DNA of 64,000 nucleotides, from positions 124,001 through 188,000 of the forward strand of contig JABHSG010000004.1 in NCBI GenBank assembly GCA_018697095.1. Reading direction: 5' to 3'. Positions 50,050-57,727 of the stretch are shown here, piece after piece (within the stretch, counting starts at the first letter, position 1; each line of letters begins with the position of its first letter). A model generated the notes under the pieces. It made no database searches and was not told the DNA's origin. It saw only the letters and a list, made by a program, of their open reading frames with translations. This DNA comes from an archaeon. GTDB taxonomy: Archaea; Nanobdellota; Nanobdellia; Woesearchaeales; GW2011-AR9. A program made the translations under genes and the position numbers.

Positions 50050-50502
50050 ATGGCAAACATAATTCAATATTTTAAAAATCCAAACAAAGAATGGAACTCT
50101 GACTTAGCTATCGTTTTTCTAAGATGGGGTATGGCAGCTGTACTTCTATACTTTGGAATTAGTCAAATATTCGCTCCTACAAATTGGACGGGTTATTTGC
50201 CACAATTACTTTCACAAGGATCACTTGGAGTTCCAATAATTCTTTTCAATGGAGCAATAGAAATTTTCTTTGGATTAATGTTAGCTTTTGGTTTTTACAC
50301 AAGAATTGCAGCTCTTCTAATGGCACTTCACCTTTTAGGTATCACAGTTAGTATCGGTTTCACTGCTACTGGTGTACGTGACTTTGGCCTTACAATTGCA
50401 CTACTGAGCCTAGTTCTTCTAAAAGCAGACAAATACGGCGTAGATTACAAACTTAGTAAGAATAAACATCAAACAAAAAAACATAAAGTTTCAAACACCT
50501 AG
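50050..50502 (+). CDS. DoxX-family membrane protein, 150 aa
   Basis: Four hydrophobic helices with the DoxX pattern: LAIVFLRWGMAAVLLYFGISQIF, NGAIEIFFGLMLAFGFYTRIAALLMALHLLGITVSIGF and DFGLTIALLSLVLL. DoxX proteins associate with quinol oxidase or thiol/oxygen-linked redox modules; the function of most is unknown. It begins 2 nt after the cytochrome b5 stop, so it is almost certainly in the same operon. Confidence 0.85.
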   Translation: MANIIQYFKNPNKEWNSDLAIVFLRWGMAAVLLYFGISQIFAPTNWTGYLPQLLSQGSLGVPIILFNGAIEIFFGLMLAFGFYTRIAALLMALHLLGITVSIGFTATGVRDFGLTIALLSLVLLKADKYGVDYKLSKNKHQTKKHKVSNT

Positions 50503-50514
50503 AATTATAGCATT

Positions 50515-51144
50515 TCAATAATTAAAAAATTCATCCAAACTAACTTTTCCACCATCAACACGAACAACTGTATCTTCCCCTCTTCTTATTCTCAAACGCT
50601 TCCTTAGTTCATCTTCATTAAAAGAATTTTTAACATGAACCCTCCAATATTTTAGCTCAGTTGGTCCAAGAGTCCTCTCACTTGCCTCACTTCTCCTTCT
50701 TCTTACTCTTCTTACACTTTTTTTCTGTAAACTAAAAGATGCTCTTTCGTTATATCTTCTATTTAATGTCAAAAGCAACGGTGTCAATTCCATCAATTCT
50801 GTGATTGCGCCATCAACATATCTTTGATATAAATCATGAGTATCAGACGAGATTATTTCTTTCCTACTTACTTCGCATAAGCTATCAACAGAGCTACGCA
50901 AAATTAATCTAGAATACACTATTTTGTGTGGTTCTTTAAGTTCCCCTAACTTAAATTCATCACTAGAATCCCTTTTAACAATACCAACTGCAGATAATGG
51001 AAATAAATCCATCATTCCCCTTCCTAAATAAACAGCAACTTCTATGTTTTCATCAGTGTATCTTGTATCCTTTGGAACATACAAATCCCCAACTCTAAGA
51101 CAATCTCGTGGGTCAACATGCATACTTATTGGAAATTCCGCCAT
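50515..51144 (-). CDS. hypothetical protein, 209 aa
   Basis: I do not recognise this protein. A strand-rich first half (DCLRVGDLYVP, IEVAVYLGRGMMDLFPLSAVG) is followed by a helix and a very basic patch (KKSVRRVRRRRSEASER) and a C-terminal helix-turn-strand (NEDELRKRLRIRRGEDTVVRVDGG). The basic patch suggests binding to nucleic acid. No cysteine pair or membrane segment. Confidence 0.65.
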   Translation of the reverse strand: MAEFPISMHVDPRDCLRVGDLYVPKDTRYTDENIEVAVYLGRGMMDLFPLSAVGIVKRDSSDEFKLGELKEPHKIVYSRLILRSSVDSLCEVSRKEIISSDTHDLYQRYVDGAITELMELTPLLLTLNRRYNERASFSLQKKSVRRVRRRRSEASERTLGPTELKYWRVHVKNSFNEDELRKRLRIRRGEDTVVRVDGGKVSLDEFFNY

Positions 51145-51300
51145 AACTTTGACTAAAATTATTGCCTATATTAAAAAGTCATCCAACAAAAATATTAATT
51201 AGGCTACAGTGAACTAAACCACTAGTTTTATAACTGAAAGCCATAAATTCTTCTCTTATCAAAGATCAATAACTACAAATCAATAAAATAATAGAGCGCA

Positions 51301-51843
51301 ATGGCAATAATCAAAGTAAAAGGAGTAGAATTCAAAGAATTCAATACTAAACTATCTTCATTTCGTAAGGCTCTTCAAATCAAAAACAATATTGTCAAAA
51401 CTCTAAACAATGCTTTTAATTTAACTGATGACGATGTTGAAGTTACTATTCAAAAACTTCCAATTAGAAGAGTTAAAGCAGAATTTACTTGGTGGATGGA
51501 AGGTTACAAACTTTACTATTCATATAGCCAAGGTAAAAATTACGCTGACAACTTATACATCATTTCTAAAGTAATTGAAGGCAAAGCTCAAGAAGTAATT
51601 GATGGGAAACTTGAAATGAATGATTTTTGTGGATTATTTAGAGAAGAAGAAGATGTAGCGCAGCAACGTAAAGACGCAAGATCACTTTTAGGAGTAGAAG
51701 AAACCTGTAACGATCTTAATATTATAAACAAAAAATACAAATTAGCTGCAATGAAAGCTCACCCTGATCGTCCAGAAGGAAGCGAAGAAAAATTCAAAGC
51801 TCTAAATAACGCCCACAAAATTCTAAAACGTGAATTGGAATAA
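51301..51843 (+). CDS. protein with C-terminal J domain, 180 aa
   Basis: The C-terminal ~50 residues are a DnaJ J domain: NIINKKYKLAAMKAHPDRPEGSEEKFKALNNAHKIL, with the His-Pro-Asp motif near residue 154 that stimulates Hsp70 ATPase. The ~125-residue N-terminal part is unrecognised, soluble and contains WWMEGYKLYYSYSQGKNYADN. The domain order (J last) differs from DnaJ. It may recruit an Hsp70 to a specific client. Confidence 0.82.
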   Translation: MAIIKVKGVEFKEFNTKLSSFRKALQIKNNIVKTLNNAFNLTDDDVEVTIQKLPIRRVKAEFTWWMEGYKLYYSYSQGKNYADNLYIISKVIEGKAQEVIDGKLEMNDFCGLFREEEDVAQQRKDARSLLGVEETCNDLNIINKKYKLAAMKAHPDRPEGSEEKFKALNNAHKILKRELE

Positions 51844-51873
51844 TTAAATACATTTTTTTCAAAATATAAAATT

Positions 51874-52329
51874 CTAATCAAACCATTCCATGTCTCTGCT
51901 AGTTATCACAATTTCTTGTTTGCCAGAAAACTTACTTCGCCTTTCAGTAACTTTTTTACGCGCAGGCCATTTTTTTTGAGTCTTTTGTTGCATAGACCCA
52001 AATTTTTTACGCTTATCTTCTTTATCAGTACCTACTTTCAAAGCGTCTTGTTTTTCTTTAAGCTCCATCCCTACTTCATATTTGATATTCCCACAAGTTA
52101 GACAATTAAAATACATCCCGTACTTTCCACTTTTAAGTTCCAAAAAAGAATTACACTTACATTTGATATCATTAAGTCCACTAGTTTCGTCTTTTTGACT
52201 ACTTTTTTTATGAGCCATACATACAGAAAGGCCATCTTCATTTTTAGCAATAGCCATAGCACCACAAAATGGACACGAAGCTGATTTTGACTGCCCATAA
52301 CGCTTTGGTACACGACCTCTGAAACCCAT
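51874..52329 (-). CDS. zinc-ribbon protein, ~151 aa
   Basis: Two zinc-binding modules are visible: CPFCGAMAIAKNEDGLSVCMAHK, and CKCNSFLELKSGKYGMYFNCLTCG, which resembles the C-terminal zinc fingers of topoisomerase I. The tail is basic (KKWPARKKVTERRSKFSGKQEIV) and probably binds nucleic acid. The ATG at 52329 is chosen from a CTTATAAG box about 27 nt upstream. Divergent from the pseudouridine synthase gene. Confidence 0.75.
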   Translation of the reverse strand: MGFRGRVPKRYGQSKSASCPFCGAMAIAKNEDGLSVCMAHKKSSQKDETSGLNDIKCKCNSFLELKSGKYGMYFNCLTCGNIKYEVGMELKEKQDALKVGTDKEDKRKKFGSMQQKTQKKWPARKKVTERRSKFSGKQEIVITSRDMEWFD

Positions 52330-52386
52330 ATTATCCAAACTAACACAAGCACTTATAAGCATAACCCATAATTCTCAATTAGATCA

Positions 52387-54057
52387 ATGGAACGAGTTCA
52401 AAAAATCTTATCAAACAGCGGCTTTTGTTCTAGACGTAAGGCTGAAAACCTAATCAAAGCTGGTAAGGTTAAAGTTAACGATAAAACCATTGTAATTGGA
52501 GCTCTTGCAGATACAAAAGACAAAATTGAAGTGGATGGAAAACCAATCACACAAGATAAGAAAGTTTACATTATTCTTAATAAACCAATAAACTGTGTAA
52601 CAGCACTTCGAGATCAAAAATATCCTACTGTAATTGATTATGTGAAAATTGACGAACGTGTATTCCCAGTAGGACGTTTAGATTTAAACACATCAGGATT
52701 ACTTCTTCTAACAAACGATGGTGACTTTGCAAACGATGTAGCGCACCCAAGTAGTGAAATCGATAAAACATATCTTGTAAAACTTTCAGGCAAAATCACA
52801 AATGATCAGATCAAAACCTTAGAAACTGGAATTACTTTAGATGATGGGAAAACCAGGCCAGCTAGAGTAAAAAAAATAAAACATTCAGTTATCCAAGTTA
52901 CAATCCACGAAGGAAAAAACAGAATCATTAGACGTATGATGCGAAAAATTGGTTTTCATGTAACAGCACTCGAACGTGTATCAATTGGAAGACTTGAACT
53001 TCGATCTTTAAAAGTTGGAAAATGGCGACACCTAAAAGAGTATGAGAAGAAAAAAGTCTTTGAAGCTATTGGTCATTCAACTCATACAAAAGCAGCTAAA
53101 CCAATTAAACCAAGACTCGATGAAGAGGGTAACTTGATCAGAATTAAATCAACCATTTCTAAAGATGAAAGATTAAAACGTAGGTATGAAACAAAATCAA
53201 CTAAAGTGCGTGGTTTTAAACGTAGTCCTAAAGTTGGTGATGGTAAAAAACCAAAAGATTTGATTTTTCCTCACAAAGACCGTCGATCAGATAATGCACG
53301 AAGACTCAAAAAAGAAAGAGAAATTTTTAGAGAAGACGAAGACAAACCAGTTCACAAAAGAAGACAAATAAAAAATCCAGCTCCAGTTAGAAAAAGTAGA
53401 TCAAGTTCAAGCAAACCATTCCAGAAAGGCGCAGATTATAATTCAAGCGATAAACCAACTAGAAGGTCATCTTATAGAAAAGATAACGACAAACCTTCTT
53501 TCAAAAAACGAAGTGATAGCAGACCAAGTGGTAGTTCATCATTCAAAAGAGATGGAGATTACAGTAGCAGAGATTCAAAACCATCATCTAGGCGATCAAA
53601 TGATACCACTAAAAGATCATCTTACAGAAAAGATAACGATAAACCTTCTTTCAAAAAACGAAGCGATAGCAGACCAAGTGGCAATTCATCTTTCAAAAAA
53701 GAAGGCAGTTATAGTAAAAGATCAAGTGATAAACCATATCAAAAACGTGAGAGTAAACCATTTCAAAGAGATGGAGATTACAGCAGCAGTAGCAGAGATT
53801 TTAAACCAAGAAGGTCAAACAGTTCTTCAGATAGACCTTCAGCAAAACGTAGAGATGGGAAACGTAGTAAACAAAGTAATCGTTCAGAAGGTCTTAGCGG
53901 CTTAAAGAACAAAATAAAAAGAAAAACTTACGGAAGCAGCAATAGATCTGATTCAAAAGGCCCATCAAAATCATTTGGTGCATTCCAAAAAACCGATAAA
54001 GCAAAAAGAATCAGTAGGAACAAGAAAAAAGAATACAAGCTCAACCCTTCTAAATAA
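52387..54057 (+). CDS. RsuA/RluB-type pseudouridine synthase with RS-like tail, 556 aa
   Basis: The N-terminal S4 domain (RVQKILSNSGFCSRRKAENLI) and catalytic domain with Asp99 in VGRLDLNTSGLLLLTNDG, DKTYLVKLSGKI and HEGKNRIIRRMMRKIG make a complete bacterial-type rRNA pseudouridine synthase (about residues 1-235). The remaining ~320 residues are disordered and very rich in Ser, Arg, Lys and Asp, with repeats such as SSYRKDNDKPSFKKRSDSR, resembling RS/RNA-chaperone tails. This class is rare in archaea, so transfer from bacteria is likely. Confidence 0.9.
   Translation: MERVQKILSNSGFCSRRKAENLIKAGKVKVNDKTIVIGALADTKDKIEVDGKPITQDKKVYIILNKPINCVTALRDQKYPTVIDYVKIDERVFPVGRLDLNTSGLLLLTNDGDFANDVAHPSSEIDKTYLVKLSGKITNDQIKTLETGITLDDGKTRPARVKKIKHSVIQVTIHEGKNRIIRRMMRKIGFHVTALERVSIGRLELRSLKVGKWRHLKEYEKKKVFEAIGHSTHTKAAKPIKPRLDEEGNLIRIKSTISKDERLKRRYETKSTKVRGFKRSPKVGDGKKPKDLIFPHKDRRSDNARRLKKEREIFREDEDKPVHKRRQIKNPAPVRKSRSSSSKPFQKGADYNSSDKPTRRSSYRKDNDKPSFKKRSDSRPSGSSSFKRDGDYSSRDSKPSSRRSNDTTKRSSYRKDNDKPSFKKRSDSRPSGNSSFKKEGSYSKRSSDKPYQKRESKPFQRDGDYSSSSRDFKPRRSNSSSDRPSAKRRDGKRSKQSNRSEGLSGLKNKIKRKTYGSSNRSDSKGPSKSFGAFQKTDKAKRISRNKKKEYKLNPSK
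53464..53690 (+). repeat. internal 77-bp repeat in the pseudouridine synthase tail
   Basis: Two near-identical copies, 53464-53540 and 53614-53690, with a period of 150 bp, encode the SSYRKDNDKPSFKKRSDSRPSG segment. A shorter repeat, AGAGATGGAGATTACAG, occurs at 53548 and 53767. They show the tail grew by internal duplication. Confidence 0.8.
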
Positions 54058-54111
54058 CAATTGTAACACACAAAATTGTATTGCACTTTTTAATAAATAA
54101 AAAAAATAGAA

Positions 54112-54972
54112 CTACTCTTCTTCGCCACTTGCATCATTAGAACCTTTTGTTTCAACAACATCAGATTTTTCAGAAACATTCTTACTCTCAACATCTTTTG
54201 ATTCCAGAAATCCACAGGATTTCTCAGAATCTTTTGATTCTATAACCACTGACACTTCTGGTTCTTCTGCCTTTATTTCTACCACGCTCTCATCCTTAGA
54301 CTCTTTTGCTTCTAAAGGTTCTTCACTTTGCATTGGCAAAACACTAAGTGCTTCATAATCATAATGGTTTCGTACAGCCAGCATTTCATTTAGCATCTCT
54401 ACACTCAAATCAGCTTTGCGAATATTTTCCCACACTTTCACATGCGAAAATTCAGAATTAAAATCAACACCTTGGACCATAGAAAGTTTAAACGATGGTC
54501 GATATACAGCAAACAAACCAACGCGACCTTGACTACTTGACCCAAGAACAGTATCAAACTCATCTAATAACCTAAAAGCTTCAAGCAAAATAGAATTTTT
54601 GAGTTGTGGCATAAGTTCAAACACACTACAAACATAATGATACCCTTTACTAAAAGCAAAATACAAAACATTCTCTAAAGAAACTGCAAAGTCATCATCA
54701 CCAAGTACATGATATTGATACTTTGGCCCTAACCATTTCATCATCAAGGATTTATTTGAATCGCCTTTGAAACATACAATCACAGGGTATCCACTACTTC
54801 TCAAAACTTCAGCTTGCGCCTCACAAAGACGTTTGTAAGCAGTTTCACCAACCTCTTTACCTAAACCATCAACTAAAGCAGCACATACTAAACTAGTACT
54901 ATGATGCTCACAAAAAAATAATACGCACGCCTTCTTGTCTAAACTAGAATCATCAACTTTTTTTTCCATCAA
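54112..54972 (-). CDS. DUF2064-like protein with acidic repeat tail, 286 aa
   Basis: The first ~200 residues resemble the DUF2064 (GT-A-like) family: RLCEAQAEVLRSSGYPVIVCF, a GDDDFAVSLENVLYFAFSKGYHYVCSV segment, LLEAFRLLDEFDTVLGSSSQGRVGLFAVYRP and VKVWENIRKADLSVEMLNE. The canonical Gln-x-x-G-D-L-G and G-S-D-x-P motifs are altered (LGDDD and SVFELMP), so catalysis is doubtful. The C-terminal ~75 residues are acidic with repeated (E/I)SKD(S/V) units. Role unknown. Confidence 0.6.
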   Translation of the reverse strand: MMEKKVDDSSLDKKACVLFFCEHHSTSLVCAALVDGLGKEVGETAYKRLCEAQAEVLRSSGYPVIVCFKGDSNKSLMMKWLGPKYQYHVLGDDDFAVSLENVLYFAFSKGYHYVCSVFELMPQLKNSILLEAFRLLDEFDTVLGSSSQGRVGLFAVYRPSFKLSMVQGVDFNSEFSHVKVWENIRKADLSVEMLNEMLAVRNHYDYEALSVLPMQSEEPLEAKESKDESVVEIKAEEPEVSVVIESKDSEKSCGFLESKDVESKNVSEKSDVVETKGSNDASGEEE

Positions 54973-55035
54973 TCAAAAAAACAAATTCATAATATATTAA
55001 CATTATGTAGCTACAGCAATATATTCACTACAATA

Positions 55036-55707
55036 CTATGTTTCAACAATCTTTTTTCTCTGCAACTTTTTAACGATTTTAGGTACAAGTAAGGTCAATC
55101 CAATCAAAATTACTGGTAAAATTAATGCCCGCGGCCCTGAACGTATACTACTTCCAAAATATGCGAAAGTAAAACTGCCAACAATATTTGTCAAAAAAGT
55201 AGCAACAGAAAATTCCCATAATTTGGCTGAGCGAACAAGCCCACTTGCATAACTAAGAGCCATGTATGGCAAATACAACAAACGCAAGATAATAAAAGTT
55301 TGAAGTCCTTTTTCTCCAAGCTGTTTTTCAACGCGTTTAACAAGTCCTTCAACATAGCGATGCTTTCGTATAAAATCTAGATTGCTACTAAAATACCTAG
55401 ATATCAAAAAAGCTAAACCTGCTGCAATTGTTGCTGCAATCACAACATAAACAGTTCCCCATAAAGCTCCAAACAATATCCCTGCAAGTACAGTAAGTGC
55501 TGCTGCTGGAAAAAACACAAGTATCAAAGCAATATAAATCAAACAGAACACTAAAGGCCCAAGCATCCCATAAGGCGCTAGAAAACTTTCAACATTTTCT
55601 ACACTCACAAAGTTCTTCAAATCTGTAAACATCAAAATATATAATACGATTAAACCAACCAAAAGGCCTAAGCCTACTTTCAAGTACTTCTTCCAGTTGA
55701 AACCCAT
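55036..55707 (-). CDS. TVP38/TMEM64 (DedA-like VTT) membrane protein, 223 aa
   Basis: Five to six membrane helices with the VTT core: GPLVFCLIYIALILVFFPAAALTVLAGILFGALWGTVYVVIAATIAAGLAFLISRYF, and the later RLLYLPYMALSYASGL with a re-entrant Pro. Family members act in lipid scrambling or flipping at the cell membrane. The ATG at 55707 is set by an ACATTTATAT box about 27 nt upstream. Confidence 0.87.
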   Translation of the reverse strand: MGFNWKKYLKVGLGLLVGLIVLYILMFTDLKNFVSVENVESFLAPYGMLGPLVFCLIYIALILVFFPAAALTVLAGILFGALWGTVYVVIAATIAAGLAFLISRYFSSNLDFIRKHRYVEGLVKRVEKQLGEKGLQTFIILRLLYLPYMALSYASGLVRSAKLWEFSVATFLTNIVGSFTFAYFGSSIRSGPRALILPVILIGLTLLVPKIVKKLQRKKIVET

Positions 55708-55757
55708 CAACAAACAATCAAATCTTAGAACATATAAATGTGACCTTAAACTAATCT

Positions 55758-56246
55758 TTAATGCTGATCACAACCGTAACGCTTCTCTATAAAAAACAAA
55801 GCGCCAAGTGCTATTAATAGTGCTGATATCCCAAAAAGATGCATTGCACTAAAGGTAGTCAAATTAAACATTACTTCTTTAACAATTGCAATAATTCCTA
55901 CCTCTGCAATAACTTCTACTTCTATTCGATGATCCCGTAGATAATGTAAAAGAACTTGAAACAGTTTCATTTCTAAAAAGATAGTTAGAACAGAATCAAT
56001 TACTCCAACAGTACTACCTGCAAATAAATGAAGTATAAATAATTGGTATAATTCTTTGACAATCACAACTAAGACAATTACTAGTACTGCTGCAATTAGT
56101 ACAGTTAAAACAGAACCAAAAAAACTATCAAGTTGTTTTTCCCACATTCTTCTTATTGAATGTAAAACGCCTGGTTTAGAATCAGAAGAAGCCTTCTTAG
56201 AAACCAAATTACGTTTAACATGACGTTTTTTCTTAGAATAAACCAT
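55758..56246 (-). CDS. PsiE-like membrane protein, ~162 aa
   Basis: Four membrane helices with the PsiE-family organisation: FFGSVLTVLIAAVLVIVLVVIVKELY, GVIDSVLTIFLEMKLFQVLLHYLRDHRIEVEVIAEVGIIAIVKEVMF and a C-terminal hairpin. The conserved E-L-x-x...Y-L-x-x-x-x-x-x-x-x-x-x-x-x-x-A-x-x-x-x-x-R/K pattern is present. A basic N-terminal tail precedes. Function unknown beyond phosphate-starvation linkage in E. coli. The start at 56246 is set by a TTAATAAG box. Confidence 0.8.
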   Translation of the reverse strand: MVYSKKKRHVKRNLVSKKASSDSKPGVLHSIRRMWEKQLDSFFGSVLTVLIAAVLVIVLVVIVKELYQLFILHLFAGSTVGVIDSVLTIFLEMKLFQVLLHYLRDHRIEVEVIAEVGIIAIVKEVMFNLTTFSAMHLFGISALLIALGALFFIEKRYGCDQH

Positions 56247-56392
56247 ACACCAACAAACAAAATCTCCCTTATTAATGCTTCGCAAATATAACTATTAAGA
56301 TACACAATCAAAAACATATCTTAAAAATTTAGTTCTTAAAAAACTCCCTCTTCAAAGTAAACTTTATAAGCACATTCTCTTTCCAATTTTTT

Positions 56393-57154
56393 ATGTTAGG
56401 AACACTTGCCCAAATTATTCTTGCAACATTCATTGTAAGCGCATTAGCTCTACTTGGAATATTCACTCTTTCCATGAAAGAAAAGCTTCTAAAAAGAATC
56501 CTTTTTGCTCTTGTATCACTTTCAGCTGGAGCTATGCTTGGTGGAGCTTTTTTACACTTAATCCCTGAAGCACTTGAAATCAGTCCAGCTGGGTCCCTAA
56601 GACCATTTATATTTATCATAATTGGATTCACTATTTTTTTCCTTGTAGAAAAAGTCTTACATTGGCACCACTGTCATAGTCCTCACCATCATAAAAAAAA
56701 CTCAAAACATCAAAGTTTTGCTTATATGAATTTATTTGGCGATGCTATTCACAATTTTATTGACGGTTTAATTATCGCTGCAAGTTTTGTAGCAGATGTT
56801 AATTTAGGTATTGCAACCACTATTGCAGTAGCTTTGCACGAAATCCCTCAAGAGATCAGCGATTTTGGTGTACTTTTATACGGTGGGTTCAAAAAAGGAA
56901 AAGCACTTTTTCTTAATTTTATAACAGCTCTTGCAGCAGTTCTTGGAGGAATCCTAGGATTCTTTTTATCATCAAACATCCAATCTGGATTAACAATTCT
57001 TCTGCCACTAGCAGCTGGTAGCTTAATTTACATCGCTGCAAGCGACCTTCTGCCTGAACTTAGAAAAGAAGAAGACACAGCCAGGTCACTAATTAGTTTT
57101 GGAATATTCATTCTTGGTATTGGCCTAATGTTCACCTTAAGCTATCTCGGATGA
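56393..57154 (+). CDS. ZIP-family metal transporter, 253 aa
   Basis: Eight hydrophobic helices. Metal-site motifs are FGDAIHNFIDGLIIAASF in helix 4 (H-N-x-x-D-G) and VALHEIPQEISDFGVLL in helix 5 (H-E-x-P-Q-E), as in ZIP zinc/iron importers. A His-rich loop between helices 3 and 4 (LHWHHCHSPHHHKK) is typical of zinc sensing or binding. Length is normal. The 57155-57250 spacer that follows leads to the Cys-rich peptide. Confidence 0.92.
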   Translation: MLGTLAQIILATFIVSALALLGIFTLSMKEKLLKRILFALVSLSAGAMLGGAFLHLIPEALEISPAGSLRPFIFIIIGFTIFFLVEKVLHWHHCHSPHHHKKNSKHQSFAYMNLFGDAIHNFIDGLIIAASFVADVNLGIATTIAVALHEIPQEISDFGVLLYGGFKKGKALFLNFITALAAVLGGILGFFLSSNIQSGLTILLPLAAGSLIYIAASDLLPELRKEEDTARSLISFGIFILGIGLMFTLSYLG

Positions 57155-57191
57155 TAAATAAATCAATTTCTTTCTATTTTCTTTAATCATG

Positions 57192-57211
57192 ATATAGTCT
57201 GTATACTATAT
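57192..57211. promoter_or_regulatory. inverted repeat upstream of the Cys-rich peptide gene
   Basis: ATATAGT (57192-57198) and ACTATAT (57205-57211) form an inverted repeat around CTGTAT, about 40-60 nt before the ATG at 57251, in the zone where a regulator would act. Confidence 0.35.
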
Positions 57212-57250
57212 ACCCAAGACATAAATACCAACAATAGCAAAAAATCCCTA

Positions 57251-57349
57251 ATGGAAAGAAACTTAAGACACTGTGCTGCCTGCAGAGGCGTAAGAAACTG
57301 TGGAAGCAACAACGGTTCTTGTTACAAACACATGCACTGCGATTGCTAA
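57251..57349 (+). CDS. 32-aa Cys-rich peptide
   Basis: Seven cysteines... six evenly placed in 32 residues (HCAACRGVRNCGSNNGSCYK and HMHCDC) with His between them, suggesting a metal-binding or disulfide-rich peptide. It sits just after a zinc-type transporter gene, which favours metal binding. A CATAAATAC box lies about 27 nt before the ATG. The peptide is basic, with no signal sequence. Confidence 0.55.
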   Translation: MERNLRHCAACRGVRNCGSNNGSCYKHMHCDC

Positions 57350-57384
57350 ATAAGTAATTTAAAAAAATAAAAAAATATTTCTAA

Positions 57385-57624
57385 CTAATTATTTTTAGCT
57401 GCAACTTTACCTATCCAAATAGTTGCAAAAACAGCTAGAATTGTCACAAAAATTGCATAAACCCAAGGTCCACCTGAGCTAAGCGCACATAAAGCTCCAG
57501 CACCTTCACTACCACAAGGTCCAACAAATAATGCTTTGATTGCATCATTCCATGCAAGCGCAGCCACAAGCCCAAATGCTGCAGTCAATAATGCAGCTAA
57601 TTTTTCAATAACATCTTTTTTCAT
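57385..57624 (-). CDS. DUF5654-like two-helix membrane protein, 79 aa
   Basis: Two membrane helices (about residues 8-30 and 52-72) with a glycine-rich loop of two cysteines (GPCGSEGAGALCALSSGG). The LAALLTAAFGLVAALAWNDAIKALF segment matches DUF5654-family archaeal proteins. Function unknown; a TATA-like sequence lies in the 57625-57727 spacer. Confidence 0.78.
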   Translation of the reverse strand: MKKDVIEKLAALLTAAFGLVAALAWNDAIKALFVGPCGSEGAGALCALSSGGPWVYAIFVTILAVFATIWIGKVAAKNN

Positions 57625-57727
57625 ATATTAATCACCAAAAAGATATAATCTAAATTTTTATTTTAAACTATCTTAATAAAACACCAAAGTAGTTTTTATA
57701 AACCCAAAAATAATTTTATTTAATAAC

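Noticed and set aside
53464-53690. Repeat in the pseudouridine synthase tail as a mobile element
   Set aside because: The period is a multiple of three and lies wholly within the coding frame, so it is an internal gene duplication.
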